Assembly (NCBI GenBank): GCA_034666965.1
Contig: JAXDKT010000061.1
Coordinates: forward strand, 1 to 64,000
Length of the DNA: 64,000 nt
From: Chersky-267 sp034666965
GTDB lineage: Bacteria > Chloroflexota > Limnocylindria > Limnocylindrales > CSP1-4
Direction of reading: 5' to 3'
The stretch's first letter is position 1; each line of letters begins with the position of its first letter. The translations under genes were made by a program, and so were the position numbers. Shown here piece after piece: positions 49,568 to 59,631 of the stretch. The notes beneath the pieces are model-generated. The model saw only the letters and a list, made by a program, of their open reading frames with translations, had not been told where the DNA came from and did not search any database.

Positions 49568-50269
49568 ATGCTCGAGACCGCCGACATCACGCTCCAGGCC
49601 GACCTCGCGTTTCGGCTGGTCGTGGCCTCCGCGCTCGGGGCGCTGATCGGCCTCGAGCGCGAGATCCACCAACATCCGGCCGGCATGCGCACCCACCTGC
49701 TGGTGTCGTTCGGGTCGGCCATGTTCACCGTGCTGTCGGCGTTCGGGTTCGTCGGCGTGCTCACCGCTGGCGAGGGCACGGCTCCCGACCCGACCCGGAT
49801 CGCCGCCCAGGTCGTGACCGGCATCGGCTTCCTTGGGGCGGGCGCGATCATCAAGTACGGAACGTCGATCCGGGGCCTGACCACCGCCGGCAGCCTGTGG
49901 GCAACCTCGGCCATCGGGATGGCCGCGGGTGCCGGCCAGCCGCTCATCGCTGTGGTGGGGACGGCGATCGTCCTGTTCAGCCTGTGGCCCTTGAACTGGA
50001 TCGTCGAGCGACTCCACATCGGGCGCGACCGGACGGTCCGTCTCCGCCTCCAGCTTGATGGCCTCGAGCCGCTCGGGGCGCTCACCCGCGAGCTGGCCGC
50101 CCACCGGGTCGAGCTGGCCGGGATTCAGAGCGAGCGGCTGGGCAAGAACCGCTACGAGGTCGAGATCGAGGTGCGGCCGCCGGCCGGGCTCCGGATGGAC
50201 GGCCTGATCCAGCTGATCACGGCGTTGCCCGACCTCGAGGTGCTCGAGTCGGCGAGCGTGGTCGAATAG
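49568..50269 (+). CDS. MgtC/SapB family membrane protein
   Basis: 233 aa. Four to five membrane helices carry the MgtC signature: LALIGLERE-type segment ALGALIGLEREIHQHPAGMR, ARIAAQVVTGIGFLGAGAI-like segment RIAAQVVTGIGFLGAGAII, and GLTTAGSLWATSAIGMAAG. A soluble ACT-like C-terminal domain of about 75 residues follows (ELAAHRVELAGIQSERLG). MgtC proteins help growth at low magnesium and adjust the proton-motive force by inhibiting ATP synthase in some bacteria. Own promoter; precedes an ion-channel gene on the same strand. Confidence 0.88.
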   Translation: MLETADITLQADLAFRLVVASALGALIGLEREIHQHPAGMRTHLLVSFGSAMFTVLSAFGFVGVLTAGEGTAPDPTRIAAQVVTGIGFLGAGAIIKYGTSIRGLTTAGSLWATSAIGMAAGAGQPLIAVVGTAIVLFSLWPLNWIVERLHIGRDRTVRLRLQLDGLEPLGALTRELAAHRVELAGIQSERLGKNRYEVEIEVRPPAGLRMDGLIQLITALPDLEVLESASVVE

Positions 50270-50307
50270 GTGCAGTTGGGGTGATTTAGGACACGCGTCC
50301 GAGCCGC

Positions 50308-50313
50308 TAGACT
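50308..50313 (+). promoter_or_regulatory. -10 element (TAGACT), leaderless-type
   Basis: TAGACT ends 9 nt before the ATG at 50323; no Shine-Dalgarno sequence. Confidence 0.45.
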
Positions 50314-50322
50314 CGGCGTCCT

Positions 50323-51552
50323 ATGTTGCGAGGCCTGCGCGCGCGTCTCTTCGGCTCGCCGATCATGCGCCGGATCCAGTTCTACACCCGGCGAGCCAGT
50401 GGCGAGCTCGACCGGCGCTTCTTCATCAGCCTGGTCGAGGGGATCCTGATCATCGTCGCGATCGCGGCGGTGTCGGTCACGCTGCTCGAGAAGAGCTGGA
50501 CGCTGGGCTCGTTCGGGTCGTCGTTCTACTGGGGGCTGACCACGGTCCTCGGCCAGGGCGACAGCTCGTACATCGTGTCGCCGGCCGGTTGGATCATCAG
50601 CTGGCTGCTCATCCTGTTCGGGGTCGCGCTGTTCGGAACGATCACCGGAGCGCTGATCGCAATCGTCATCGACTTTCTGCTCAAGGAGGGCCAGGGCATG
50701 GGTGCATCCGGCTACGAAGGCCACGTCATCGTGTGCGGCTGGAACACCACCGCCCGGGACCTGATCCAGGAGCTCAAGACCGACGCGTACAAGGTCAAGA
50801 TCGTGCTCATCGCGGCCCTCGACAAGAACCCCGCCGGCGATGGGGTGTACTTCGTCAAGGGCGATCCGACCGAGCCGGCGGACCTCGAGCGCGCGGGCAT
50901 TGCCCAGGCATCGGCCGCGCTCGTCTTCCCGACCGACGACTCCAACGACAGCGACATGCGCTCGATCCTCACGGTCATGGCCGTCGAGTCGGTCGCCCCC
51001 GGGGTCCGAACGGTGGCGGAGGTCAACAACCCACGCCATGCCGACCATTTCCGTCGGGCCCACGTCGACGAGCTGCTGGTGTCGTCCCAGGTCGGGGCCC
51101 GACTGCTGGCCCGCTCGGCGCTCTATCCGGGGTTGACCGAGCTGGTCGCCGACATCGTGTCCGGGGGTGAGGGGTCCGAGCTGTACCGGATCGCGATCCC
51201 CGACGGCTATCTCGGGCTGTCGGTCGACCAGGTCAGCGCCCAGCTCCGGTCCGAGCACCGGGCGACGCTGCTGTCGATCAGTCGCGGGGGCAAGTCCTAC
51301 ATCAATCCGCCGGCCGACTTCCGGATCGCCGCCGGCGACGATGCCGTGGTCGTGGCGGAGTCGCTGGGAACGCTCGCTCCGCTGGTCATCCGGCACGGCG
51401 AGCCGAACGACGTCGAGGGGGTCCCGATGGCCTTGGGCGGTGCCGCCGACGGTCGGAGCACGAGCCGCTTCGGCCGGCCGGCACCGGTCGTGTCGGCCGC
51501 GAGTGAACCGAGCCCGGACCCGAAGCGCAAGAAGAAGAACTCGCGCGGCTGA
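50323..51552 (+). CDS. Two-helix ion channel with RCK/TrkA-N domain, non-standard filter
   Basis: 409 aa. Two membrane helices (about 36-58 and 88-112) surround a pore loop, followed by a NAD-binding RCK domain (GYEGHVIVCGWNTTARDLI) and a TrkA-C domain. The filter region reads TTVLGQGDSS instead of TVGYGD, with one extra residue and no tyrosine. This resembles the CASTOR/POLLUX-like branch of cation channels more than classical K+ channels. The C-terminus ends in a Lys-rich tail (PKRKKKNSRG). Likely transports a monovalent or divalent cation under cytoplasmic nucleotide control; it shares orientation with the MgtC-like gene. Confidence 0.8.
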   Translation: MLRGLRARLFGSPIMRRIQFYTRRASGELDRRFFISLVEGILIIVAIAAVSVTLLEKSWTLGSFGSSFYWGLTTVLGQGDSSYIVSPAGWIISWLLILFGVALFGTITGALIAIVIDFLLKEGQGMGASGYEGHVIVCGWNTTARDLIQELKTDAYKVKIVLIAALDKNPAGDGVYFVKGDPTEPADLERAGIAQASAALVFPTDDSNDSDMRSILTVMAVESVAPGVRTVAEVNNPRHADHFRRAHVDELLVSSQVGARLLARSALYPGLTELVADIVSGGEGSELYRIAIPDGYLGLSVDQVSAQLRSEHRATLLSISRGGKSYINPPADFRIAAGDDAVVVAESLGTLAPLVIRHGEPNDVEGVPMALGGAADGRSTSRFGRPAPVVSAASEPSPDPKRKKKNSRG

Positions 51553-51573
51553 GGTGTACCCCTAGGGCGATCC

Positions 51574-51591
51574 CCGCCGGCGGCCCGGCGG
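51574..51591. terminator. Hairpin between the channel gene and pntB
   Basis: CCGCCGG and CCGGCGG form a 7-bp stem with a 4-nt loop between two convergent genes. Confidence 0.4.
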
Positions 51592-51598
51592 TGGGCGG

Positions 51599-53044
<1,446 letters not shown>

Positions 53045-53059
53045 CGACCCGCTCCCCGA

Positions 53060-53392
53060 CTACGCGCCCGGGGCGCTCGAGGCGCCCTCGGATCCGGCCC
53101 TGACGGCCGCCGGCTTCTTGCGGAACATCTGGAGCATGCGATCGGTCACGACGTAGCCGCCAACCACGTTCATGGCCCCGAAGACCATGGCCACGAAGGC
53201 CAGCAGGTAGCTGACCGGGTGATCCGCCTCGGCGGCGATGAACATCGCCCCGACCAGCACGATCCCGTGGATCGAGTTGGCACCCGACATCAGCGGCGTG
53301 TGGAGGGTGGCCGGGACCTTGCTGATGACCTCGAACCCGACCAGGATCGCCAGCACGAAGATCGCCAGCGAGGTGAGCAGCTCCTGGCTCAT
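53060..53392 (-). CDS. pntA2: NAD(P) transhydrogenase, alpha subunit part 2 (membrane)
   Basis: A 110-aa membrane piece with three to four helices (SLAIFVLAILVGFEVISKVP, LHTPLMSGANSIHGIVLVGAMFIAA) that corresponds to the C-terminal membrane part of the E. coli PntA chain. The ATG at 53392 overlaps the pntA1 stop codon (ATGA). Such splitting into PntAA/PntAB is known from Rhodospirillum. Confidence 0.93.
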   Translation of the reverse strand: MSQELLTSLAIFVLAILVGFEVISKVPATLHTPLMSGANSIHGIVLVGAMFIAAEADHPVSYLLAFVAMVFGAMNVVGGYVVTDRMLQMFRKKPAAVRAGSEGASSAPGA

Positions 53393-54555
53393 CGGCCACC
53401 GCCCGCGGGCGCGCTCGGCGCCGGCTCGAGGAGCTTCTTCGTCGCCGCCTGGACGACCTTCCCGTCGTGGGTGATGACCGTGCCCGCGGTGATCTCCTCG
53501 TCGAAGTCGTAGGTCATCGCACCGTCCTTGATGAAATGGAGCAGGAGCGCGGAGATGTTCCGCGCGTAGAACGCCGACGCGCCGGCGGGCATCGTCGCCG
53601 GCAGGTTGTCCGGCGCGATGATGGTCACTCCGTTGTCGGTCACGACCGTCTCGCCGGCCTTGCTCAGCTCGACGTTGCCGCCCAGGGCCGACGCGGCCAT
53701 GTCGACGATGACCGAGCCCGGGCGCATCCCCGCGACGGCCGCCGCGGTCACCAGCAATGGCGGCCGGCGCCCCGGGACCTGGGCGGTGGTGATGACCACG
53801 TCCATGGTCGCGATGTGACCGTTGAGCTCGGCCTGCTGGGCGGCCTGCTCCTCCGCTGTGAGCTGGCGGGCGTAGCCGCCCTCGCCCGAGGCGTCGGCCA
53901 CCGATTTGAGCACGATGAACGTCGCGCCCAGCGACTCGGCCTGCTCCTTGGTCTCCGCACGGACGTCGTAGGCCTTGACCACGGCTCCCAGGCGACGGGC
54001 CGTGCCGATCGCCTGGAGACCGGCCACGCCGATCCCGAGCACCAACAGGTTCGCCGGCTTGGCCGTTCCGGCGGCGGTGGTCAGCAACGGGAAATAGCGG
54101 CCGTAGGCGTTGGCCGCGATGAGGACCGCCTTGTAGCCCCCGACGTTGGCCTGGGAGCTGAGCGCGTCCATCGACTGGGCCCGGGACAGGGTTCGCGGCA
54201 GGGCGTCGAGGCTGATCGCGGTCACACCCACGTCCGCCAGTCTGGCCGCCAGCGCCGGCTCGATGAGCGGCGCCAGAAAGCCGATCAGCGCCTGACCCTT
54301 GCGCAGCCGGCCGACCTCGGCCTCCGACGGCTTCTGGACCCGCAGCAGGACGTCGGACTGGGCGTACAGGTCGTCGGTCGAGACGATCGTGGCGCCGGAC
54401 TCTGCGTAAGCCGAATCGGGGATCGCCGCCCCGCCCCCGGCGCCGGCCTCGACCAGGATCTCCAGCCCGGCCGCCGTGAGCTTGCCGAGCGCTTCGGGTA
54501 CCAAGGCGACGCGCCGTTCGTCGGCCGCGGTCTCCCTGGCGACGCCGACCTTCAT
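53389..54555 (-). CDS. pntA1: NAD(P) transhydrogenase, alpha subunit part 1 (NAD-binding)
   Basis: 388 aa, cytosolic domain I with AlaDH/PNT N- and C-domains: VGVARETAADERRVALVPE at the start, the RQD-loop equivalent MDALSSQANVGGYKAV, the Rossmann segment LVLGIGVAGLQAIGTARRLGA and the C-terminal GVTIIAPDNLPA. It binds NADH and passes hydride to PntB. The ATG at 54555 is chosen as the start of the conserved domain; a GTG three codons upstream is possible. Confidence 0.95.
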   Translation of the reverse strand: MKVGVARETAADERRVALVPEALGKLTAAGLEILVEAGAGGGAAIPDSAYAESGATIVSTDDLYAQSDVLLRVQKPSEAEVGRLRKGQALIGFLAPLIEPALAARLADVGVTAISLDALPRTLSRAQSMDALSSQANVGGYKAVLIAANAYGRYFPLLTTAAGTAKPANLLVLGIGVAGLQAIGTARRLGAVVKAYDVRAETKEQAESLGATFIVLKSVADASGEGGYARQLTAEEQAAQQAELNGHIATMDVVITTAQVPGRRPPLLVTAAAVAGMRPGSVIVDMAASALGGNVELSKAGETVVTDNGVTIIAPDNLPATMPAGASAFYARNISALLLHFIKDGAMTYDFDEEITAGTVITHDGKVVQAATKKLLEPAPSAPAGGGR

Positions 54556-54745
54556 GGGCACCACCTGTGGGATCTTGGGTTCGGGGATATCGCCGCCAAG
54601 GATACCCGCGCCGGTGGCTGTCGTGCGGCCGACGTCGGTCGCGATCGGGTTGCCGCCAGGTTCCGGGACGGCCGCCCGTCGACGCAGCGGCGCCTCCGCT
54701 AGGATGGTCTGCCCGGCTGTGGCCGGCCCACAGGAGGACTCTCGG

Positions 54746-55735
54746 ATGACCGCGATCGGCTACGCCGCGATGCTCGAGCAGTTCCATCCGACGGAGCTGC
54801 TCGACCACTGCGCGGCGGCCGAGGCCGCCGGCTTTTCGGCGGGCTTCATGGTTTCCGAGCATTTCCACCCCTGGACTCCGCAGCAGGGCCAGAGCGCCTT
54901 CGCGTGGAGCTTCATGGGCGCCCTCGGTCAGCGCACGTCGCTGCCCTTTGGGACGGCCGTCACCTGCCCGGGCTTCCGCTACCACCCAGCGGTCATCGCC
55001 CACGCCGCGGCGACCCTCGGGGCGATGTACCCGGGCCGGTTCTGGCTGGGGCTGGGTGCCGGCGAGGCGCTCAACGAGCACGTCGTCGGCGGCGCCTGGC
55101 CGGAGGTCGGGGTCCGCAGCGCGATGATGTTCGAGGCGGTCGAGATGATCACCAAGCTCTTCGGGGGCGACGTGGTCAGGCACCGCGGCGACCACTTCAT
55201 CCTCGAAAGCGCGAAGCTCTACACCCGCCCCGAGACCCCGGTCCGGATCTACGTCGCCACGGCCGGCCCGGTGAACGCCAAACGAACCGGCCGGCTGGCC
55301 GACGGGATGATCACGGTGGGGGCCGCGGACGCCAAGATCGAAATGCTGTGGGGCAAGTTCGAGGAGGGTGCCCGCGAGGCCGGCAAGGATCCAAGCGGCA
55401 TGCCCAAGCTCCTCCAGGTCCACATCAGCTGGGCCCGGACCGACCAGGAGGCGATCGACAACGCGCTGCGCGAATGGCCCAACGGCGGGATGCCCTTCCC
55501 CAAGCAGGACATCAAGAACCCGGAGGACTTCGCGGCCATGGCCCGCCTGGTCCGCTCCGAGGACTTCACCGATCGGGTCCTGATGACCTCGGACCTGGCC
55601 GCGCACATTGCCTATCTCCAGCGCTATGTGGACATGGGCTTCGATGAGATCCACATCCACAACGTCGGTCGCAACCAGGCCGAGTTCCTCGATGTCTTCG
55701 GTCGCGAGGTCCTGCCGGCGCTCCGGCTCGGCTGA
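54746..55735 (+). CDS. LLM-class F420-dependent oxidoreductase (TIGR03557-like, G6PDH-related)
   Basis: A 329-aa TIM-barrel luciferase-like enzyme. It opens with IGYAAMLEQFHPTELLDHC and has SAGFMVSEHFHPWTPQQGQ, GTAVTCPGFRYHPAVIAHAA, RFWLGLGAGEALNEHVVGG and the DEIHIHNVGRNQ end typical of the F420-dependent glucose-6-phosphate dehydrogenase/TIGR03557 branch. The substrate cannot be set from sequence. It has a strong AGGAGG ribosome-binding site 6 nt before the ATG and stands alone, divergent from the transhydrogenase operon. Its presence implies that the organism makes coenzyme F420. Confidence 0.88.
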   Translation: MTAIGYAAMLEQFHPTELLDHCAAAEAAGFSAGFMVSEHFHPWTPQQGQSAFAWSFMGALGQRTSLPFGTAVTCPGFRYHPAVIAHAAATLGAMYPGRFWLGLGAGEALNEHVVGGAWPEVGVRSAMMFEAVEMITKLFGGDVVRHRGDHFILESAKLYTRPETPVRIYVATAGPVNAKRTGRLADGMITVGAADAKIEMLWGKFEEGAREAGKDPSGMPKLLQVHISWARTDQEAIDNALREWPNGGMPFPKQDIKNPEDFAAMARLVRSEDFTDRVLMTSDLAAHIAYLQRYVDMGFDEIHIHNVGRNQAEFLDVFGREVLPALRLG

Positions 55736-55864
55736 TCCGGTCTGCGCCGACGGGGCTGGAAGTGGCACTCCCGCGCGTGTGGTGCGTCACGGCCACGGGA
55801 TTCTGCGTCGCCGGCCGGATCGGACGCTTTTGGGTCTAGGAGGCGGCTCGTCGGCGGGTTAGGA

Positions 55865-56611
55865 TTGTCAGGTCGCCGGCAAGGGCACCCGTGGACGCCG
55901 CGACGATCGAAAGGGTCTGACCAACTGAACCAGAAGCGGCCCGACCGCCGACTCCTCGCCCTTGCCATCGGCACGGTCGCCGCCTTCGTGCTGGTCTCCT
56001 GCGGCCCGTTCGGCCCCCCAACCGAGGCCCCCCAGGGCCGCGCCGATTCCGGCCAATCGGCGGCGATCCCGCGGCCCGACCAGGCCACCGTCGCGCTCGG
56101 TCCAACCGGGCCCGGCTATGACGGCTCGTCTGACTTCCTGTCGTTCGCCTCGCAGCTGTCGCCGGACACGGCCCTGTCGGCCTACGTCAGCCAGCTGCTC
56201 GCTGCCGGCTATCGCGCCGCTGGCCGGCAGGGTGGCTGGCTGGTGTTCGCCGACGGGACGATGACCGTCTGGGTCCGGGCCGGGTCGGCCGGTCCACCGA
56301 CGACGCTCGTGGTCAGGTACGCGCAGACCGCCGAAGCTGGACTGGCGGACCCCACGGTCCGGCCCAGGTCCACCGCGCCGGCGTCGGGCACCGCGTCCGG
56401 AACTGGCACGCGCTCGACCACCGGCGGAACCAAGCCCGGCCAGGGAGCGACGTCCGCTCGTCGGCCCGATCCGCCCCACGCCGCCGGCAAGCCTGGCACG
56501 GTCGGTCCAGCCGGGGAAACGGCGTCCGGCTCCAGCGGCACGGATGCCGGGCACCCGGGACCAGCCTCCGGCGACGACCGCGGCAGCGGCGCAACCGGCA
56601 ACAGACCATGA
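55865..56611 (+). CDS. Lipoprotein of unknown function, first gene of a two-component/Tad region
   Basis: Up to 248 aa. The frame opens at a TTG at 55865; a CTG at 55925 would give a textbook 26-residue lipoprotein signal (RRLLALAIGTVAAFVLVSC) and is better placed, since a TAGGAT box overlaps the TTG. After the lipidated Cys comes a small folded region of about 100 residues (SSDFLSFASQLSPDTALSAYV, GGWLVFADGTMTVWVRAG) and a long disordered Thr/Gly/Ser/Pro tail. The stop overlaps the response-regulator start (ATGA), so it may be an accessory sensor subunit of that system. Confidence 0.7.
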   Translation: MSGRRQGHPWTPRRSKGSDQLNQKRPDRRLLALAIGTVAAFVLVSCGPFGPPTEAPQGRADSGQSAAIPRPDQATVALGPTGPGYDGSSDFLSFASQLSPDTALSAYVSQLLAAGYRAAGRQGGWLVFADGTMTVWVRAGSAGPPTTLVVRYAQTAEAGLADPTVRPRSTAPASGTASGTGTRSTTGGTKPGQGATSARRPDPPHAAGKPGTVGPAGETASGSSGTDAGHPGPASGDDRGSGATGNRP

Positions 56612-57300
56612 CCGAACGACATCGCCTCCTGCTGGTCGACGACGACGCCCAGCTGACCCAATTCCTGGGTGCCCGCCTTCGGCGCGACGGGTTCGACGTG
56701 ACGGTCGCTGGATCGGGCGGTGAGGCGCTGGCGGCGATCGACAGCGCCTGGCCAGATCTCGTCCTGCTCGACCTGATGATGCCGGGGATCGGCGGCGAGG
56801 AGGTGGCCGCCGGGATCAAGCGTCGGGCCGACATTCCGATCGTGGTCCTGTCCGCCGTTGCGACCTCGCGCTCGAAGACGGAGCTCATCGAGCACTACGC
56901 CGAGGACTACGTCACCAAGCCCTTCGACTACCCCGAGCTGGTTGCCCGGATCCACCGCGTTCTGCGCCGGCTCAACGAGCGGATCCCCAGCGAGCTGCTC
57001 GACCTCGGGCCGCAGCTCTCGCTCGCGCTGCGCCGTCGCGAAGCCGTGGTCGCCGGCCACCCGGTCGCCCTGTCTCCGACCGAGACGCGGATGTTGGCGA
57101 CCCTGGCGGCGAACCTCGGCACCACCATCAGCACGGACCAGCTCCTGGCCCGGGTCTGGAGCGACGCGGATGGCGCGGATCCGGCCTACGTGTGGGTCGC
57201 GATCCGACGCTTGCGGCGCAAGATCGAGGTCGACCCGGATGAGCCACGCCACCTCCTGACCGACCGGAGCGGCGGCTACCGGCTGGTCGCGGCCGGCTGA
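56608..57300 (+). CDS. OmpR/PhoB-family response regulator
   Basis: 230 aa. A receiver (LLLVDDDAQLTQF, phospho-acceptor Asp55 in LLDLMMPGIGG, TKPFDYPELVARI) and a winged-helix domain (PTETRMLATLAANLG, AIRRLRRKIEVD, GGYRLV). It overlaps the lipoprotein gene by 4 nt and precedes the kinase gene by 8 nt, forming a three-gene signalling operon just upstream of the Tad pilin genes. Confidence 0.93.
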   Translation: MTERHRLLLVDDDAQLTQFLGARLRRDGFDVTVAGSGGEALAAIDSAWPDLVLLDLMMPGIGGEEVAAGIKRRADIPIVVLSAVATSRSKTELIEHYAEDYVTKPFDYPELVARIHRVLRRLNERIPSELLDLGPQLSLALRRREAVVAGHPVALSPTETRMLATLAANLGTTISTDQLLARVWSDADGADPAYVWVAIRRLRRKIEVDPDEPRHLLTDRSGGYRLVAAG

Positions 57301-57308
57301 CCGGTCCC

Positions 57309-59492
57309 ATGCCGGGCGGGCCGCGCTGGCGCGGCCGCGGCCTCACCTACCGCCAGCAGGTCGTCCTGGTCCTGGTCATGGTGGCGATCCTGCCCCTGGC
57401 CGTCTTTGGCATCGCCGCGTTCCGATCGGTCACGGATGTCGTCGGCGAGGAGGCCCTCGGCCAGACCCGAACGGCCGTCCGCGGCGTGGCCGCCGTCCTG
57501 TCTCGGGACGCCGGCGACCTGGACGAGACCGTCGGCAGCTATGCCAACTGGCCGTTGTTGCAGGACGAAGTCGCCAAGCTCGCGCTCGAGTCCGTCCGGA
57601 CGGACGTGATCCAGTTCCAGGTCGACCAGGGCGAGATCGACGTCATCGCCCTGATCGTCGGGAATCGCCAGGTGGTTGGCGGCCCGGATGCCCAAGCGGC
57701 CGCCTTGGCCAGGCTCACCCGCCAGGCGCTGGCCCGACCGAGTGGCCCACCGGCCCGTCCGATCTATACCGACCTGGGCGACGGCGTGTACCTGGTCGAC
57801 TTCCGCGCGATCGACCTGAGTGGCCGCAGCGGGCCGGGTGTCGACGCTGCGGGCGAGGGCCCGGTCGGCCTCGCCTTCGCGCGACGGCTCGATCCGGCGT
57901 TCGTCGTCGACGCGCGGGAGGTCACCGGCTTCGATGGTGCGGTCTTTGACGGCTCGGGTCGGCTTCGGGTCGCCAGCGATCAGGGCGCCGCGACGACCTT
58001 TGCGCCGGACGTCACGTCCGAAGTCGCGCCCGAAGGGCGGAGCGAGATTCGCGGTGGGCTGGCCGGTGGATCGCTGGTCCTGAGCGACATCGACGGCCGG
58101 CCGGCCGGCTGGTTCGTGGCGACGATGCGGATCGAGGGTATCCAGACGGCCGGAGGCCGGCTCATTCCGCTGCTGGCCGCAGGGCTCGGCCTCGCGGCGC
58201 TGGTCGCGGCCATCCTGGCCGTCATCCTGGGGCGGCGGCTGCGGCTGAGACTGGACGCCATCGGCGGCGGCTTGAGTGCGATCGTCGCGGGCGACCATCG
58301 AATCCGGCTGCCGGTCGACGAACGCGACTCGATCGGCCGACTGGCGGCCACCATCGACCGGATGGGGGAGACCCTCGACCGCCGTGACCGGATCCTGCGC
58401 GAGGCGACCTTGGCCATGTCGCAGCTGACCCCGGACCGGGGCGTCGGTCGCATCCAGGCCGAGGGCGTCGCCGCGGCCGGGCGGATCTTCGATCTGGCCG
58501 ACGTTCGCCTCGAGGCGCTCGATGGGACCGTGCTCGCCGCGGAGCGGCCGGAGGTACTCGGCGAGGGGCCGGTGCCCGTACGAGACGAGTCGGCCGGGCG
58601 CGTCGTCTCGGCTCGGCTGGGCCCGCACCCGGACGATCCGGCGGAAGGTTGGGGCGGATCGCGCCTGACCGGCCGGCTGATCGACGGCCGCGACTGGTCC
58701 GAGGCCGACCAGTCGCTCTTCGACGTTCTCGCCCGACTGCTCCGGGCGGCGATCGACGACGCCGCGGTCCATGCCCGGACGCTCGACCGGGTCGATCGCC
58801 TCGACCGGTTGACCCGGCTCCAGAGCGACTTCCTGCGTGGTGTCAGCCACAACCTCCAGGCACCCTTGACCAACATCGTGGTCGTGGCCGACGAGCTGGC
58901 CACGGCCGACAGCACGGACGCGCACGCGCGCGAGGGCGTGGCCGTGATTCGCTCCCAGGCCGACCGGCTGGCCCGCCTGGTCGGCCAGCTGCTGACCCTG
59001 TCCCGACTCGAAGCGGGGACCCTGCGGGTGGAGGCCGAGCCGGTCGCGCCCGAGCCGATCATCCGCCGGGTGTGGGCGTCGCTCGGCTCGGACCGGCCGT
59101 TCGAGGTCGACGACCGGTCGTCGGGCATGGTCGCGGTGGCCGACCGGGCGGCCCTCGAGCAGGTCGCCTGGATGCTGCTCGACAACGCCCTCAAGTACGC
59201 ACCGAGCGGAGCGATCGGGGTCTCGCTGGAGTCGACCGACGAGGACGACCGGGTCGCGATCACGGTCTGGGACGAAGGCCCCGGGATCGTGCCCGAGGAG
59301 CGAGCTCGCGTCTTCCGCCGCTTCGAACGCGGGTCGACGAGCGAGGGCATGGATGGAACCGGTCTGGGGCTCGACGTGGCCCGCGGGCTGATCCGGGCGA
59401 TGGGCGGCTCGATCCGCTACGTGCCCGCCCGGAACGGGGGCGCTGGCTTCCGCTTCACCGTGCCCGGGGAGCGTTCCGAGCGCCCCGTCTGA
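57309..59492 (+). CDS. Large sensor histidine kinase with extracytoplasmic sensor domain
   Basis: 727 aa. A first membrane helix (about 16-38), an extracytoplasmic CHASE4-like domain of about 235 residues (WPLLQDEVAKLALESVRTDV onward), a second helix (about 283-303), HAMP, then a GAF-like region (about 370-480), HisKA and HATPase. The phospho-acceptor box is atypical, GVSHNLQAPLTNI rather than SHELRTPLT, but His is kept. The ATPase has NALKYAP, WDEGPGIVPEE and GTGLGLDVARGL. It probably senses an envelope signal with help from the lipoprotein. TadE genes start 139 bp downstream. Confidence 0.92.
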   Translation: MPGGPRWRGRGLTYRQQVVLVLVMVAILPLAVFGIAAFRSVTDVVGEEALGQTRTAVRGVAAVLSRDAGDLDETVGSYANWPLLQDEVAKLALESVRTDVIQFQVDQGEIDVIALIVGNRQVVGGPDAQAAALARLTRQALARPSGPPARPIYTDLGDGVYLVDFRAIDLSGRSGPGVDAAGEGPVGLAFARRLDPAFVVDAREVTGFDGAVFDGSGRLRVASDQGAATTFAPDVTSEVAPEGRSEIRGGLAGGSLVLSDIDGRPAGWFVATMRIEGIQTAGGRLIPLLAAGLGLAALVAAILAVILGRRLRLRLDAIGGGLSAIVAGDHRIRLPVDERDSIGRLAATIDRMGETLDRRDRILREATLAMSQLTPDRGVGRIQAEGVAAAGRIFDLADVRLEALDGTVLAAERPEVLGEGPVPVRDESAGRVVSARLGPHPDDPAEGWGGSRLTGRLIDGRDWSEADQSLFDVLARLLRAAIDDAAVHARTLDRVDRLDRLTRLQSDFLRGVSHNLQAPLTNIVVVADELATADSTDAHAREGVAVIRSQADRLARLVGQLLTLSRLEAGTLRVEAEPVAPEPIIRRVWASLGSDRPFEVDDRSSGMVAVADRAALEQVAWMLLDNALKYAPSGAIGVSLESTDEDDRVAITVWDEGPGIVPEERARVFRRFERGSTSEGMDGTGLGLDVARGLIRAMGGSIRYVPARNGGAGFRFTVPGERSERPV

Positions 59493-59544
59493 CGAAGGTC
59501 CGGGGGTTCACCGGGACCATGGGGCTGTGCACTCACGCACTTTC

Positions 59545-59578
59545 GTAATGCGGCGCGAAAGGTCCCAATTCTTACCCT
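59545..59578 (+). promoter_or_regulatory. Candidate promoter/operator of the tad genes
   Basis: GTAATG (59545), AGGTCCC (59560) and TACCCT (59573) occur at the same spacing as GTAATG, AGGTTCC and TAACGT upstream of the vWA gene at 63476-63509. TACCCT could be the -10 box, giving a leader of about 47 nt before the first TadE gene. Confidence 0.35.
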
Positions 59579-59631
59579 TGTGATATCCACCGGCGCGGCC
59601 TCGGCCGGGCCGATCCGTCCGATCCGTTCGG

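Noticed and set aside
53060..55768. 902-codon open frame extending upstream of pntA2
   Set aside because: Only its last 110 codons (from the ATG at 53392) encode a conserved protein; the rest is antisense to the F420 oxidoreductase gene and out of frame with pntA1.
55890..55919. 9-codon GTG leader peptide before the lipoprotein gene
   Set aside because: It is too short to judge, has no attenuator structure after it, and is likely a chance frame.
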